Part shown: positions 6,971 to 13,569 of the stretch, one piece after another | Position numbering within the stretch: the stretch's first letter is position 1 | How the letters are laid out: every line of letters begins with the position of its first letter | Source of the DNA: Bdellovibrio sp. | GTDB taxonomy: Bacteria; Bdellovibrionota; UBA1018 | DNA length: 14,734 nt | Direction: 5' to 3' | Assembly: GCA_016213345.1 (NCBI GenBank) | Contig: JACRAO010000035.1 | Span: 1 to 14,734 of the forward strand | Notes under the pieces: model-generated | What the model was told of the DNA's origin: nothing | The model's database searches: none | Seen by the model: the letters and a program-made list of their open reading frames with translations, nothing else | Translations under genes and position numbers: made by a program

Positions 6971-7915
6971 ATGTCCAATAAACGTTCAAAAATATCGGTC
7001 ATAGGAGCTGGTTTTGTGGGTTCTACTTGTGCTCACTGGGCAGCATCAAAAGAACTTGGAGACGTTGTTCTTATTGATATTAACGGAGATATGGCCAAGG
7101 GAAAAGCACTAGATCTCTACGAAGCCTCACCGGTCGAAGGCTTTGATTCGAAAATCGAAGGCGGCAGTGATTATTCGTTAACTGCAAACTCAGATGTCGT
7201 CATCATCACCGCAGGACTTCCTAGAAAACCTGGCATGAGCCGGGACGATCTTCTTTCTACAAATGCAAAAATTGTAAAAGAATGCGCCACGCAAGCAGCA
7301 AAGTATTCGCCAAATTCAGTTTTAATAGTAGTGAGCAATCCTCTTGATGCCATGTGCCATGTGGCTTATAGAGCTTCTGGCTTTCCAAGAGAGAGGGTAC
7401 TTGGGATGGCTGGTATTTTAGATGGTGCACGTTTTCGCAGTTTTATTGCCCTAGAGCTTGGAGTTAGTGTCGAAGATATTCAGGCCTTTTGTTTTGGTGG
7501 ACATGGAGACACTATGGTTCCAATGCCTCGTTATGTAAGCGTTGGAGGCATTCCGCTTGAGCAACTTTTGAGCAAAGAAAAAATTACTGCCATTGTGGAG
7601 CGCACACGAAAAGGTGGCGGAGAGATTGTAAATTTACTTAAAACCGGTTCCGCTTATTATGCTCCAGCTGCAAGTGCCGTGCAAATGGCCGAAGCTATTA
7701 TTCGCGATAAAAAGAGACTCTTGCCATGTGCAGTATTACTGCAAGGAGAATACGGAGTTAGAGATCTCTTTTGTGGAGTGCTTGCAAAAATAGGTTCAAA
7801 AGGCCTTGAGGGTGTTCCACTCTTGCAATTAAATCTCGAAGAAAAAGCTATGTTTGAGAAATCTGCCGCTGCAGTGAGAGAACTTGTCGAAGCAATGGTA
7901 AAACTTGGGGTGTAA
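6971..7915 (+). CDS. mdh: Malate dehydrogenase, NAD-dependent, LDH-like type
   Basis: Interconverts L-malate and oxaloacetate with NAD in the TCA cycle (cytoplasm). The 314-residue protein belongs to the lactate-dehydrogenase-like malate dehydrogenases. The Rossmann motif is GAGFVG (12-17), and D36 at the end of the second strand (VLIDI) favours NAD over NADP. The mobile loop GLPRKPGMSRDD (82-93) has R85 at the position that is Gln in lactate dehydrogenases, which assigns malate specificity, and R91 as catalytic-loop arginine. N123 (VSNPLD), D151 and R154 (LDGAR) and H178 (GGHGDTMVP) complete the active site. AAGGAGA at 6957-6963 fixes the ATG. sucC follows after 119 bases that contain a hairpin and a promoter candidate, so mdh may be partly uncoupled from the genes behind it. 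Confidence 0.96.
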   Translation: MSNKRSKISVIGAGFVGSTCAHWAASKELGDVVLIDINGDMAKGKALDLYEASPVEGFDSKIEGGSDYSLTANSDVVIITAGLPRKPGMSRDDLLSTNAKIVKECATQAAKYSPNSVLIVVSNPLDAMCHVAYRASGFPRERVLGMAGILDGARFRSFIALELGVSVEDIQAFCFGGHGDTMVPMPRYVSVGGIPLEQLLSKEKITAIVERTRKGGGEIVNLLKTGSAYYAPAASAVQMAEAIIRDKKRLLPCAVLLQGEYGVRDLFCGVLAKIGSKGLEGVPLLQLNLEEKAMFEKSAAAVRELVEAMVKLGV

Positions 7916-7918
7916 ACT

Positions 7919-8013
7919 ACTCAGTTAACAGGAATCTGATAACAGGTAACAGTTACCGTTACCGTAACAGAAACTGTAACTGTTGCCTGTTAACCGTTGA
8001 CTGATGACTGAGT
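7919..8013 (+). repeat. Long nested inverted repeat between mdh and sucC
   Basis: TAACAGGTAACAGTTAC at 7940-7956 pairs with GTAACTGTTGCCTGTTA at 7976-7992: 17 pairs, one of them G-T in RNA. The 19-base loop contains its own perfect inverted repeat, GTTAC c GTAAC (7958-7968). An outer pair, ACTCAGT (7919-7925) and ACTGAGT (8007-8013), encloses everything. The whole stretch is built from variations of GTTAACAG, TAACAGT and GTTACC, so it probably grew by local duplication and inversion of a short word. No T-run follows, so it is not an ordinary terminator. It could block 3' exonuclease and stabilise mdh mRNA, or bind a protein. Confidence 0.7.
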
Positions 8014-8023
8014 TTCTTATAAT
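7997..8023 (+). promoter_or_regulatory. Candidate sucC promoter giving a near-leaderless mRNA
   Basis: TTGACT at 7997-8002 and a perfect TATAAT at 8018-8023 are separated by 15 bases, which is short. Transcription would begin around 8030, only about five bases before the sucC ATG at 8035. That fits the absence of any Shine-Dalgarno sequence before sucC. The outer right arm of the hairpin (8007-8013) lies inside the spacer, so the two could interfere. Confidence 0.4.
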
Positions 8024-8034
8024 TAAAAGACAGC

Positions 8035-9228
8035 ATGAATATCCATGAGTATCAATCAAAAGAACTTTTAAAGAAATACAGAGTCCGTGTTCCTGAAGGA
8101 AAACTTATCGAAGAAGGTCTTGGAGATCTTGAAGAGCGCACACTCGCATCGGCAAAACAGCTTTTTCAAGAAAGAAAAAACCAGGTTTTTGTAGTAAAAG
8201 CGCAGATTCACGCTGGCGGCCGCGGTAAGGCTGGAGGAGTTCGGGTTTGCAAAAGTGTTACAGAAGTCAATCAAGCTACAAAAGAAATCATGGGAAAAAT
8301 CTTAATAACGCCTCAAACTGGTCCACAAGGCAAAAAAGTACATAAAATCTGGATCGAAGAAGGCGTAGAAGTTGTAAAAGAGTTTTACTTGGGTGTTGTT
8401 TTAGATCGTGCGCTTTCGCAAGTAGTAATGATGGCATCTACTGAAGGGGGTATGGAAATCGAAGAAGTAGCCTCAAAACATCCTGAAAAAATTACTAAAG
8501 TTCCCATTGACCCGAGCTTGGGATTTCAATCATTTCATGGGAGAAAACTTGCAAGAGCTTTGAAATTAACTACAGAGCAAACAAAAGAGGCTATAGGTTT
8601 TTTCCGTGGGATTTATGAGTGCTACCAGTCCTGTGATTGTTCTCTTGTTGAAATTAATCCAATGGTTCTTACAAAAGAGGGGCATCTTTTAGCGCTGGAT
8701 GCAAAACTTAATTTTGATGATAACGGGCTTTTTAGACACCCTGATATTTTAGAACTAAGAGACATTCAGGAGGAGAACCCACAAGATGTTGAGGCCTCTA
8801 AACATGATCTTTCGTACATTGCTTTGGATGGAAACATTGGTTGTTTAGTCAATGGTGCAGGTCTTGCCATGGCAACTATGGATATCATAAAACTCCACGG
8901 TGGATCTCCTGCTAATTTTTTAGATGTGGGTGGGAGCGCTTCGAAAGATCAAGTTACGCAAGCATTTAAAATCATTTTAAAAGATTCAAAGGTCAAAGCT
9001 ATTTTGGTTAATATATTTGGCGGTATCATGAGATGCGATGTAATAGCAGAAGGTATTGTATCTGCTGCTAATGAAGTTAATTTGAATGTGCCATTAGTAG
9101 TTCGATTGCAAGGTACAAATGTAGAAAAAGGACGGCACATTCTAGCTTCTTCTAGTCTAAAAATTATTTCTGCAGAAGAATTAACTGATGCTGCCGAGAA
9201 GGTTGTGTCAGCTATTCGTGCTAAATAA
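8035..9228 (+). CDS. sucC: Succinyl-CoA ligase, beta subunit
   Basis: The beta subunit of the enzyme that converts succinyl-CoA to succinate with formation of ATP or GTP. It carries the nucleotide-binding ATP-grasp domain and works as a complex with SucD. At 397 residues it is close to E. coli SucC (388). Visible: the canonical start MNIHEYQSKELLKKY, GGRGKAGGVRV (61-71), metal ligands N208 in EINPMV and D222 in LLALDAKLNFDDN (E. coli N199 and D213), and the C-terminal domain NIFGGIMRCDVIAEG (326-340) and PLVVRLQGTNVEKG (353-366). The canonical N-terminus shows that the ATG is right even though no Shine-Dalgarno sequence precedes it (AATTAAAAGACAGC). Eleven bases separate it from sucD. Confidence 0.97.
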   Translation: MNIHEYQSKELLKKYRVRVPEGKLIEEGLGDLEERTLASAKQLFQERKNQVFVVKAQIHAGGRGKAGGVRVCKSVTEVNQATKEIMGKILITPQTGPQGKKVHKIWIEEGVEVVKEFYLGVVLDRALSQVVMMASTEGGMEIEEVASKHPEKITKVPIDPSLGFQSFHGRKLARALKLTTEQTKEAIGFFRGIYECYQSCDCSLVEINPMVLTKEGHLLALDAKLNFDDNGLFRHPDILELRDIQEENPQDVEASKHDLSYIALDGNIGCLVNGAGLAMATMDIIKLHGGSPANFLDVGGSASKDQVTQAFKIILKDSKVKAILVNIFGGIMRCDVIAEGIVSAANEVNLNVPLVVRLQGTNVEKGRHILASSSLKIISAEELTDAAEKVVSAIRAK

Positions 9229-9239
9229 AAAGGTAATAT

Positions 9240-10127
9240 ATGTCTATTTGGATAGGAAGTGAAACTAAAGTTATAGTTCAAGGTATTACCGGTTCTCAGG
9301 GAAGTTTTCATGCAAAGGGATGTGCAGCATATGGAACCAAAATTGTTGGCGGAGTTACTCCTGGCAAAGGAGGGCATGGTGGAGGTGGGCAAATACATGA
9401 GGGTTTTCCGGTTTTTGATACAGTAGAAGAAGCTGTAAAAGTAACTGGTGCTAACGTATCTTTGATCTCTGTGCCTCCAATGTTTGCTAGTGACGCGATT
9501 TGTGAAGCCGCAGATGCTGGGATTTCTCTGGTTGTTTGTATTACAGAGGGTATTCCGGTTAGAGACATGGTTAATACAAAACGTTTTTTAGCTTCTACTA
9601 AGACACGTCTAATTGGTCCTAATTGCCCAGGTATTATTACACCAGAAAAATGTAAAATTGGCATTATGCCAGGGCATATTCATAAATCTGGAAACATTGG
9701 AGTAGTGTCCAGATCTGGAACTTTGACTTACGAAGCAGTGCATCAATTAACGAAGCTTGGTATTGGGCAAAGCACTTGTGTTGGGATTGGGGGAGACCCC
9801 ATACCTGGAACAAATTTTATAGAAGTGCTTGAGGCGTTTAATAAAGATCCAGACACACACGGAGTAGTTCTTATTGGTGAGATTGGTGGCACTGCTGAGC
9901 AAGAAGCAGCTCAATATATTAAAAAGGAATTTAAGAAGCATATTATAGGTTTTATTGCAGGTGCAACTGCTCCTAAAGGAAAAAGAATGGGACATGCAGG
10001 TGCTATAATTTCTGGAAGTCGTGGCACAGCAGAGGAAAAATTTCAGGCCTTAGAGGCAGCAGGTGTAAAAATATCTAGAAGTCCAGCCGATTTGGGTATA
10101 ACAATGTCAAAGGTGTTGGGGGTTTAA
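9240..10127 (+). CDS. sucD: Succinyl-CoA ligase, alpha subunit
   Basis: The alpha subunit carries the CoA-binding Rossmann domain and the phosphorylated histidine. At 295 residues it is normal for the family (E. coli 289). CoA is bound by VQGITGSQGSFHAKG (13-27) and GVTPGKGG (38-45). GPNCPGIITP (126-135) follows, then SRSGTLTYE (157-165). H252 in GHAGAIISG is the active-site phosphohistidine, equivalent to E. coli H246. AAAGGT at 9229-9234 overlaps the sequence just after the sucC stop and lies five bases before ATG, a spacing that suits coupled, equal expression of the two subunits. ndk follows after 36 bases. Confidence 0.97.
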   Translation: MSIWIGSETKVIVQGITGSQGSFHAKGCAAYGTKIVGGVTPGKGGHGGGGQIHEGFPVFDTVEEAVKVTGANVSLISVPPMFASDAICEAADAGISLVVCITEGIPVRDMVNTKRFLASTKTRLIGPNCPGIITPEKCKIGIMPGHIHKSGNIGVVSRSGTLTYEAVHQLTKLGIGQSTCVGIGGDPIPGTNFIEVLEAFNKDPDTHGVVLIGEIGGTAEQEAAQYIKKEFKKHIIGFIAGATAPKGKRMGHAGAIISGSRGTAEEKFQALEAAGVKISRSPADLGITMSKVLGV

Positions 10128-10163
10128 GAATTTTAGAGAGAAATTTTATGGAGATTTTTTATT

Positions 10164-10592
10164 ATGGCAATTGAAAGAACTTTAGCAATTATCAAACCAA
10201 ATGGAGTCGAAAAAAATGTAGTAGGGGAGATTATATCTCGTATTGAAGCCAAAGGGCTTAGGATTGTGGGTGCTCGTTTTGTTCAATTGTCTAGAGAAAA
10301 AGCAGAAGGGTTTTATATAGAGCATAAAGATAAGACTTTTTTTCAAGGCCTAGTGCATTTTATGACTGGTTATCCGGTGTTTTTACTTTGCTTAGAGGGA
10401 GAAAATGCAGTTTTTCTTTGGCGCGAAATTATGGGACCAACAGATCCAGCAAAAGCCGCACCTGGGACTATTCGTAAAGATTTTGGAGATAATATCGAAG
10501 CAAATGCTGTTCATGGCTCAGACAGCTTGAAATCCGCAGAAAGAGAAGTTGCTTATTTTTTTGATAAATCTCAGTTATATAATAGATTTTAA
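10164..10592 (+). CDS. ndk: Nucleoside diphosphate kinase
   Basis: Transfers the gamma phosphate of ATP to any nucleoside diphosphate through a phosphohistidine intermediate, in the cytoplasm. The 142-residue chain is full length. It opens with ERTLAIIKPNGVEKN (4-18; K11 is the phosphate-binding lysine). H117 in NAVHGSDSLKSAEREVAYFF is the catalytic histidine, in the family signature. GGAG at 10150-10153, ten bases before ATG, supports the start. Its place straight after sucCD suggests that it spreads phosphate made by succinyl-CoA ligase. Its stop overlaps the nadE start by one base (TAATG). Confidence 0.97.
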   Translation: MAIERTLAIIKPNGVEKNVVGEIISRIEAKGLRIVGARFVQLSREKAEGFYIEHKDKTFFQGLVHFMTGYPVFLLCLEGENAVFLWREIMGPTDPAKAAPGTIRKDFGDNIEANAVHGSDSLKSAEREVAYFFDKSQLYNRF

Positions 10593-12286
10593 TGTCGCTT
10601 AAAATAGCAATTTCTCAACTTGATCCAGTAGTAGGTGCATTTGAACAAAATGTAAAAAAAATTAAGGAAGCTTATAAGCGTGCTTGTGCAAAAGAAGCAG
10701 ATTTGCTCTTAACGCCAGAGTTAAGCATATGTGGCTACCCACCTCACGATCTCATGGATCGCCCTGAAATTTTTGATAGAAATGAAAAAGCTCTAGAAGA
10801 TTTGCAAGCCATAACTTTAGGCAAATCTTGCGCGCTGGTTGTTGGGCATGTGGCTCATAATCCTTTAGAACAAGGACGAGCTGCGCAAAACGTAGTTACA
10901 GTTTTAGAGAGTGGCAAAAAAATTTTTAGACAAGCAAAAATGTTATTGCCAACTTACGATGTTTTTGACGAAGCTCGTTACTTTGAACCTGCAAAACAGA
11001 GTTCAATTTGGGAGTGGAGAGGAGAAAAAATAGCCCTAGCTATTTGTGAAGATCTTTGGGCTCATGATCCCTCTTTTGGAAGACGGCTTTATGGCTATGA
11101 TCCAATTGATCAATATAGAGAGGCTCAAGTTACATTAGCTATTTCTTTATCTGCCAGTCCATATGAATGGGGCAAAAGAGAGCGACGCGAGAAAATTCAT
11201 CAGGAAGTTGTACATGTTTTAAATGCGCCTCTAATTTACGTTAATCAAGTGGGTGCAACAGATGAAATTTTATTTGATGGGGGTTCTTTTGCTTTAAACC
11301 ATGCTCAAGAATGTGTGGGTAGACTGCCATTGTTTCGCACTTCTTTTGGCATTTTAGAGGTTTCAAAAACTAAACTTAAATGGTTAAATCCCAGTGTCGA
11401 AGGTAGAGAAGACGTTTTGCCTTCTGAATTGGAGATTTTATTTAGGGCTTTAGTTACAGGGATTAGAGAATATTTTTTAAGAACTGGTTTTAAGACGGCA
11501 GTGATTGGATTAAGTGGTGGGATTGATTCGTCAGTGGTTGCTGTGCTTGCAGCGCAGGCATTGGGAGCAAAAAATGTAATAGGTGTTGCGATGCCTAGCC
11601 AATATTCATCTAGTCATAGTATTGAAGACGCAGAAATTTTAGCAAAAAATTTAGGTTTGCAGTTTTATGTAAAGCCTATAAAGTTTTTGTTTTCGCAGAT
11701 ACAAAGAGAACTCTCCGATGGTTTGAGTGGTGGCTTAATTCCTATAGCATTAGAGAATATACAGTCTAGGTTGAGAGGGCTGATATTAATGGGAATTGCT
11801 AATAATTTTCAAGCCTTAGTTTTAACCACAGGCAATAAATCAGAATTAGCTACAGGATATTGCACTCTTTATGGAGATATGGTGGGAGCTATTGCTCCTA
11901 TTGGAGATATTTTTAAAACTAAGGTGTATGAGCTGGCTCAGCACATGAATCAAGTCTTAGGTGATCCTATTCCACAAAGGTGTTTAACTAGGCCACCTTC
12001 GGCAGAGCTTAGACCAAACCAAACTGATCAAGATACATTGCCTCCTTATAAACCCCTAGATGAGCTTTTAGAGGGATATATTGAAACTATGGCACAAGTT
12101 AGTGAACTAGAAAAAGAACTAGACGCATCGCCTATAGTCAAAAGGCGAGGATGGGTTCGTGAAGTTTTGAAGCTTATTGAAGTAAATGAGTTTAAGCGCA
12201 GGCAAGCTGCCCCTGTTTTAAAAGTTAGCCATAAGGCTTTTGGAATAGGCAGAAGAATTCCTATAGCAAAAATTTGGGATCAGTGA
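10592..12286 (+). CDS. nadE: Glutamine-dependent NAD+ synthetase
   Basis: Last step of NAD synthesis: amidation of nicotinate adenine dinucleotide using ATP and ammonia taken from glutamine. The 564-residue chain joins two domains. The N-terminal nitrilase-type amidase (1-260) has the triad E43 (TPELSICGYP), K116 (RQAKMLLPTYDVFDE) and C152 (ICEDLWAHD). The C-terminal synthetase (285-564) has the pyrophosphate loop GLSGGIDSS (306-314) and LTTGNKSELATGYCTLYGDM (411-430). The glutaminase domain means that it does not depend on free ammonia. It starts inside the ndk stop codon (TAATG) without a Shine-Dalgarno sequence of its own, so translation is probably coupled to ndk. It supplies the cofactor for malate dehydrogenase in the same cluster. 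Confidence 0.96.
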   Translation: MSLKIAISQLDPVVGAFEQNVKKIKEAYKRACAKEADLLLTPELSICGYPPHDLMDRPEIFDRNEKALEDLQAITLGKSCALVVGHVAHNPLEQGRAAQNVVTVLESGKKIFRQAKMLLPTYDVFDEARYFEPAKQSSIWEWRGEKIALAICEDLWAHDPSFGRRLYGYDPIDQYREAQVTLAISLSASPYEWGKRERREKIHQEVVHVLNAPLIYVNQVGATDEILFDGGSFALNHAQECVGRLPLFRTSFGILEVSKTKLKWLNPSVEGREDVLPSELEILFRALVTGIREYFLRTGFKTAVIGLSGGIDSSVVAVLAAQALGAKNVIGVAMPSQYSSSHSIEDAEILAKNLGLQFYVKPIKFLFSQIQRELSDGLSGGLIPIALENIQSRLRGLILMGIANNFQALVLTTGNKSELATGYCTLYGDMVGAIAPIGDIFKTKVYELAQHMNQVLGDPIPQRCLTRPPSAELRPNQTDQDTLPPYKPLDELLEGYIETMAQVSELEKELDASPIVKRRGWVREVLKLIEVNEFKRRQAAPVLKVSHKAFGIGRRIPIAKIWDQ

Positions 12287-12341
12287 TAACACTTCATCTT
12301 AGATGGGTATGGTTTTCAATAAATAAATAATGGAGAAAGGG

Positions 12342-12383
12342 ATGAATCACCAGATGAATAAAATGATGAATCACCGAATGAAT
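12342..12383 (+). repeat. Two direct 18-base repeats in the start of the coiled-coil gene
   Basis: The units at 12342-12359 and 12366-12383 share ATGAATCACC and ATGAAT and differ at two adjacent bases in between (AG against GA). The period is 24 bases, so the frame is kept, and they encode the MNHQMN / MNHRMN start of the protein. Confidence 0.75.
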
Positions 12384-12845
12384 CAGGTGATGAAAGTAGT
12401 AAATGGAGAGATTAAAAAAGTAGTCAGTAGAGTCAAAGCTGCGCAAGCTCCTTTGCAGGCGTTGTTAAAAAATAAAACATGGGTAGAAGAAGCAAGAAAA
12501 TATGTTGAAAAACAGGGGCAAGAAGTAAAAAAACTTTTGTCCTCAGATGTGGGCAAAGTAAAAGAATTTTTAGAAAAAGAAAGAAAAGAATTATCCAAAT
12601 TTCAGAAGCAAATTCCTGTAGAGGTCAAAAAGATTAAAAAGTTTGTTTCTGATCAAAAAAGAGAATTTGAAAAAATTCTATCCAATGTAAAAAAGACTGG
12701 GCGATTTAAGTTGCCCACAACTCTTCGTAAAACCGAGAAGAGTAAAAAAAAGGTAAGCGCTGCTTCTCTAAAAAAAGAAGGGACAGTGGGTGAGTCTAGA
12801 GTAATGAGTGAGTCTAGAGTAACGAGTGAGTCTAGAGTAAAATGA
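12342..12845 (+). CDS. Basic coiled-coil protein with repeat-built ends, unknown function
   Basis: I do not recognise this protein of 167 residues. An in-frame ATG at 12330 would give 171, but it has no ribosome site. The ATG at 12342 sits six bases after GGAG (12332-12335), so I prefer it. Three parts are visible: a Met/Asn/His-rich start made of two copies of MNH-x-MN; a long lysine-rich helical region, roughly residues 20-120, with heptad-like spacing (EARKYVEKQGQEVKKLL, KVKEFLEKERKELSKFQKQ, VKKIKKFVSDQKREFEKIL); and a low-complexity basic tail ending in three S-E-S-R-V-x units. There is no signal peptide or membrane segment. The composition would fit a nucleic-acid-binding or phasin-like protein, but nothing identifies one. 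It lies 55 bases after nadE and 47 bases before infC. Confidence 0.65.
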   Translation: MNHQMNKMMNHRMNQVMKVVNGEIKKVVSRVKAAQAPLQALLKNKTWVEEARKYVEKQGQEVKKLLSSDVGKVKEFLEKERKELSKFQKQIPVEVKKIKKFVSDQKREFEKILSNVKKTGRFKLPTTLRKTEKSKKKVSAASLKKEGTVGESRVMSESRVTSESRVK

Positions 12846-12859
12846 ATCTAGAATTACCA
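12790..12859 (+). repeat. Three 18-base tandem repeats plus a degenerate fourth copy
   Basis: Units begin GTGAGTCTAGAGTAA at 12790, 12808 and 12826 and encode SESRV repeats at the protein's C-terminus. A fourth, degenerate unit (ATGAATCTAGAATTACCA, 12842-12859) follows. The third unit is two bases short relative to the first two, which breaks the 18-base register and places the TGA stop at 12843-12845. Confidence 0.8.
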
Positions 12860-12892
12860 GAATTAAATGCATTTAGAGTTAAAAGCTAACTA

Positions 12893-13546
12893 ATGACGCC
12901 GTTTGTTCCACCCAGTCCTTCGAGTCCCTTTAGGCCAAAACCACCGTTCAAGCCTAGAAGTGGTTTTCAGAGTTTTGATAAAGATGAGCATAGGATTAAT
13001 GAGCGTATCCGTGTGCCACAGGTGCGTTTGATTGATGAAAAAGGGCATCAAGTTGGAGTTGTACAAACTTATCAGGCTTTGCAAATGGCCAGGGAAAGAG
13101 GCTTAGATTTGATGGAAGTTGCTCCCGAGGCTCGCCCGCCTGTTTGTAAAATTTGTGATTATGGTAAATTTAAATATGAAAAAAAGAAAAAAGAGCAACA
13201 AGCCAGAAAAAAACAAACAGTTATTAAAGTAAAAGAAATTCAACTCCGCCCGCAAATAGAAGATCATGATTTAGAATATAAGTTTAAAAGTGTGAAACAA
13301 TTTTTAGTGGATGGTGATAAAGCAAAAATTATCATTATGTTTAAGGGTCGAGAAGTTGCTTATGTAGATCAAGGTTATAAAATCATGAACAGGCTAATAG
13401 AGCAGATTAAAGATTTTGCAACAATCGAATCTTTTCCCAAGATGGATGGTAAAAAAATGATTATGGTTTTAGCTCCTGGTGCCGGTAATAAAAGTGTCAG
13501 TATTAAAAAGCCTCCAGAACCTAGTGTGGTTGCACCAGCTAAGTGA
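12893..13546 (+). CDS. infC: Translation initiation factor IF-3
   Basis: Binds the 30S subunit, keeps it apart from 50S and proofreads start-codon selection. The 217-residue chain holds the whole family core: RINERIRVPQVRLID (34-48), GLDLMEVAPEARPPVCKICD (70-89) with YGKFKYEKKKKEQQARKK, the basic linker, then the C-terminal domain VKEIQLRPQIEDHDLEYKFK (113-132), KAKIIIMFKGREV (143-155) and MDGKKMIMVLAP (184-195). It has two unusual ends: a Pro/Phe/Arg-rich N-terminal extension of about 33 residues and a Pro-rich C-terminal tail (207-217). The start is an ordinary ATG, unlike the rare AUU of E. coli. An in-frame TAA lies four bases upstream, so no earlier start exists. No Shine-Dalgarno sequence is seen. 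rpmI and rplT, the usual downstream partners, are absent. Confidence 0.95.
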   Translation: MTPFVPPSPSSPFRPKPPFKPRSGFQSFDKDEHRINERIRVPQVRLIDEKGHQVGVVQTYQALQMARERGLDLMEVAPEARPPVCKICDYGKFKYEKKKKEQQARKKQTVIKVKEIQLRPQIEDHDLEYKFKSVKQFLVDGDKAKIIIMFKGREVAYVDQGYKIMNRLIEQIKDFATIESFPKMDGKKMIMVLAPGAGNKSVSIKKPPEPSVVAPAK

Positions 13547-13569
13547 CATATAATGGGGGAAAGTGAATA

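Noticed and set aside
8949..9398. Minus-strand open frame of 149 codons across the end of sucC and start of sucD
   Set aside because: It is antisense to two well-supported genes, spans their junction, has no ribosome site, and its translation resembles no family.
9308..9664. Minus-strand open frame of 118 codons inside sucD
   Set aside because: It is antisense to the conserved CoA-binding domain of SucD; its Pro/Cys-rich text mirrors the glycine-rich loops of sucD.
12295..12305. CATCT-T-AGATG inverted repeat after nadE
   Set aside because: A one-base loop cannot form a hairpin and no T-run follows.
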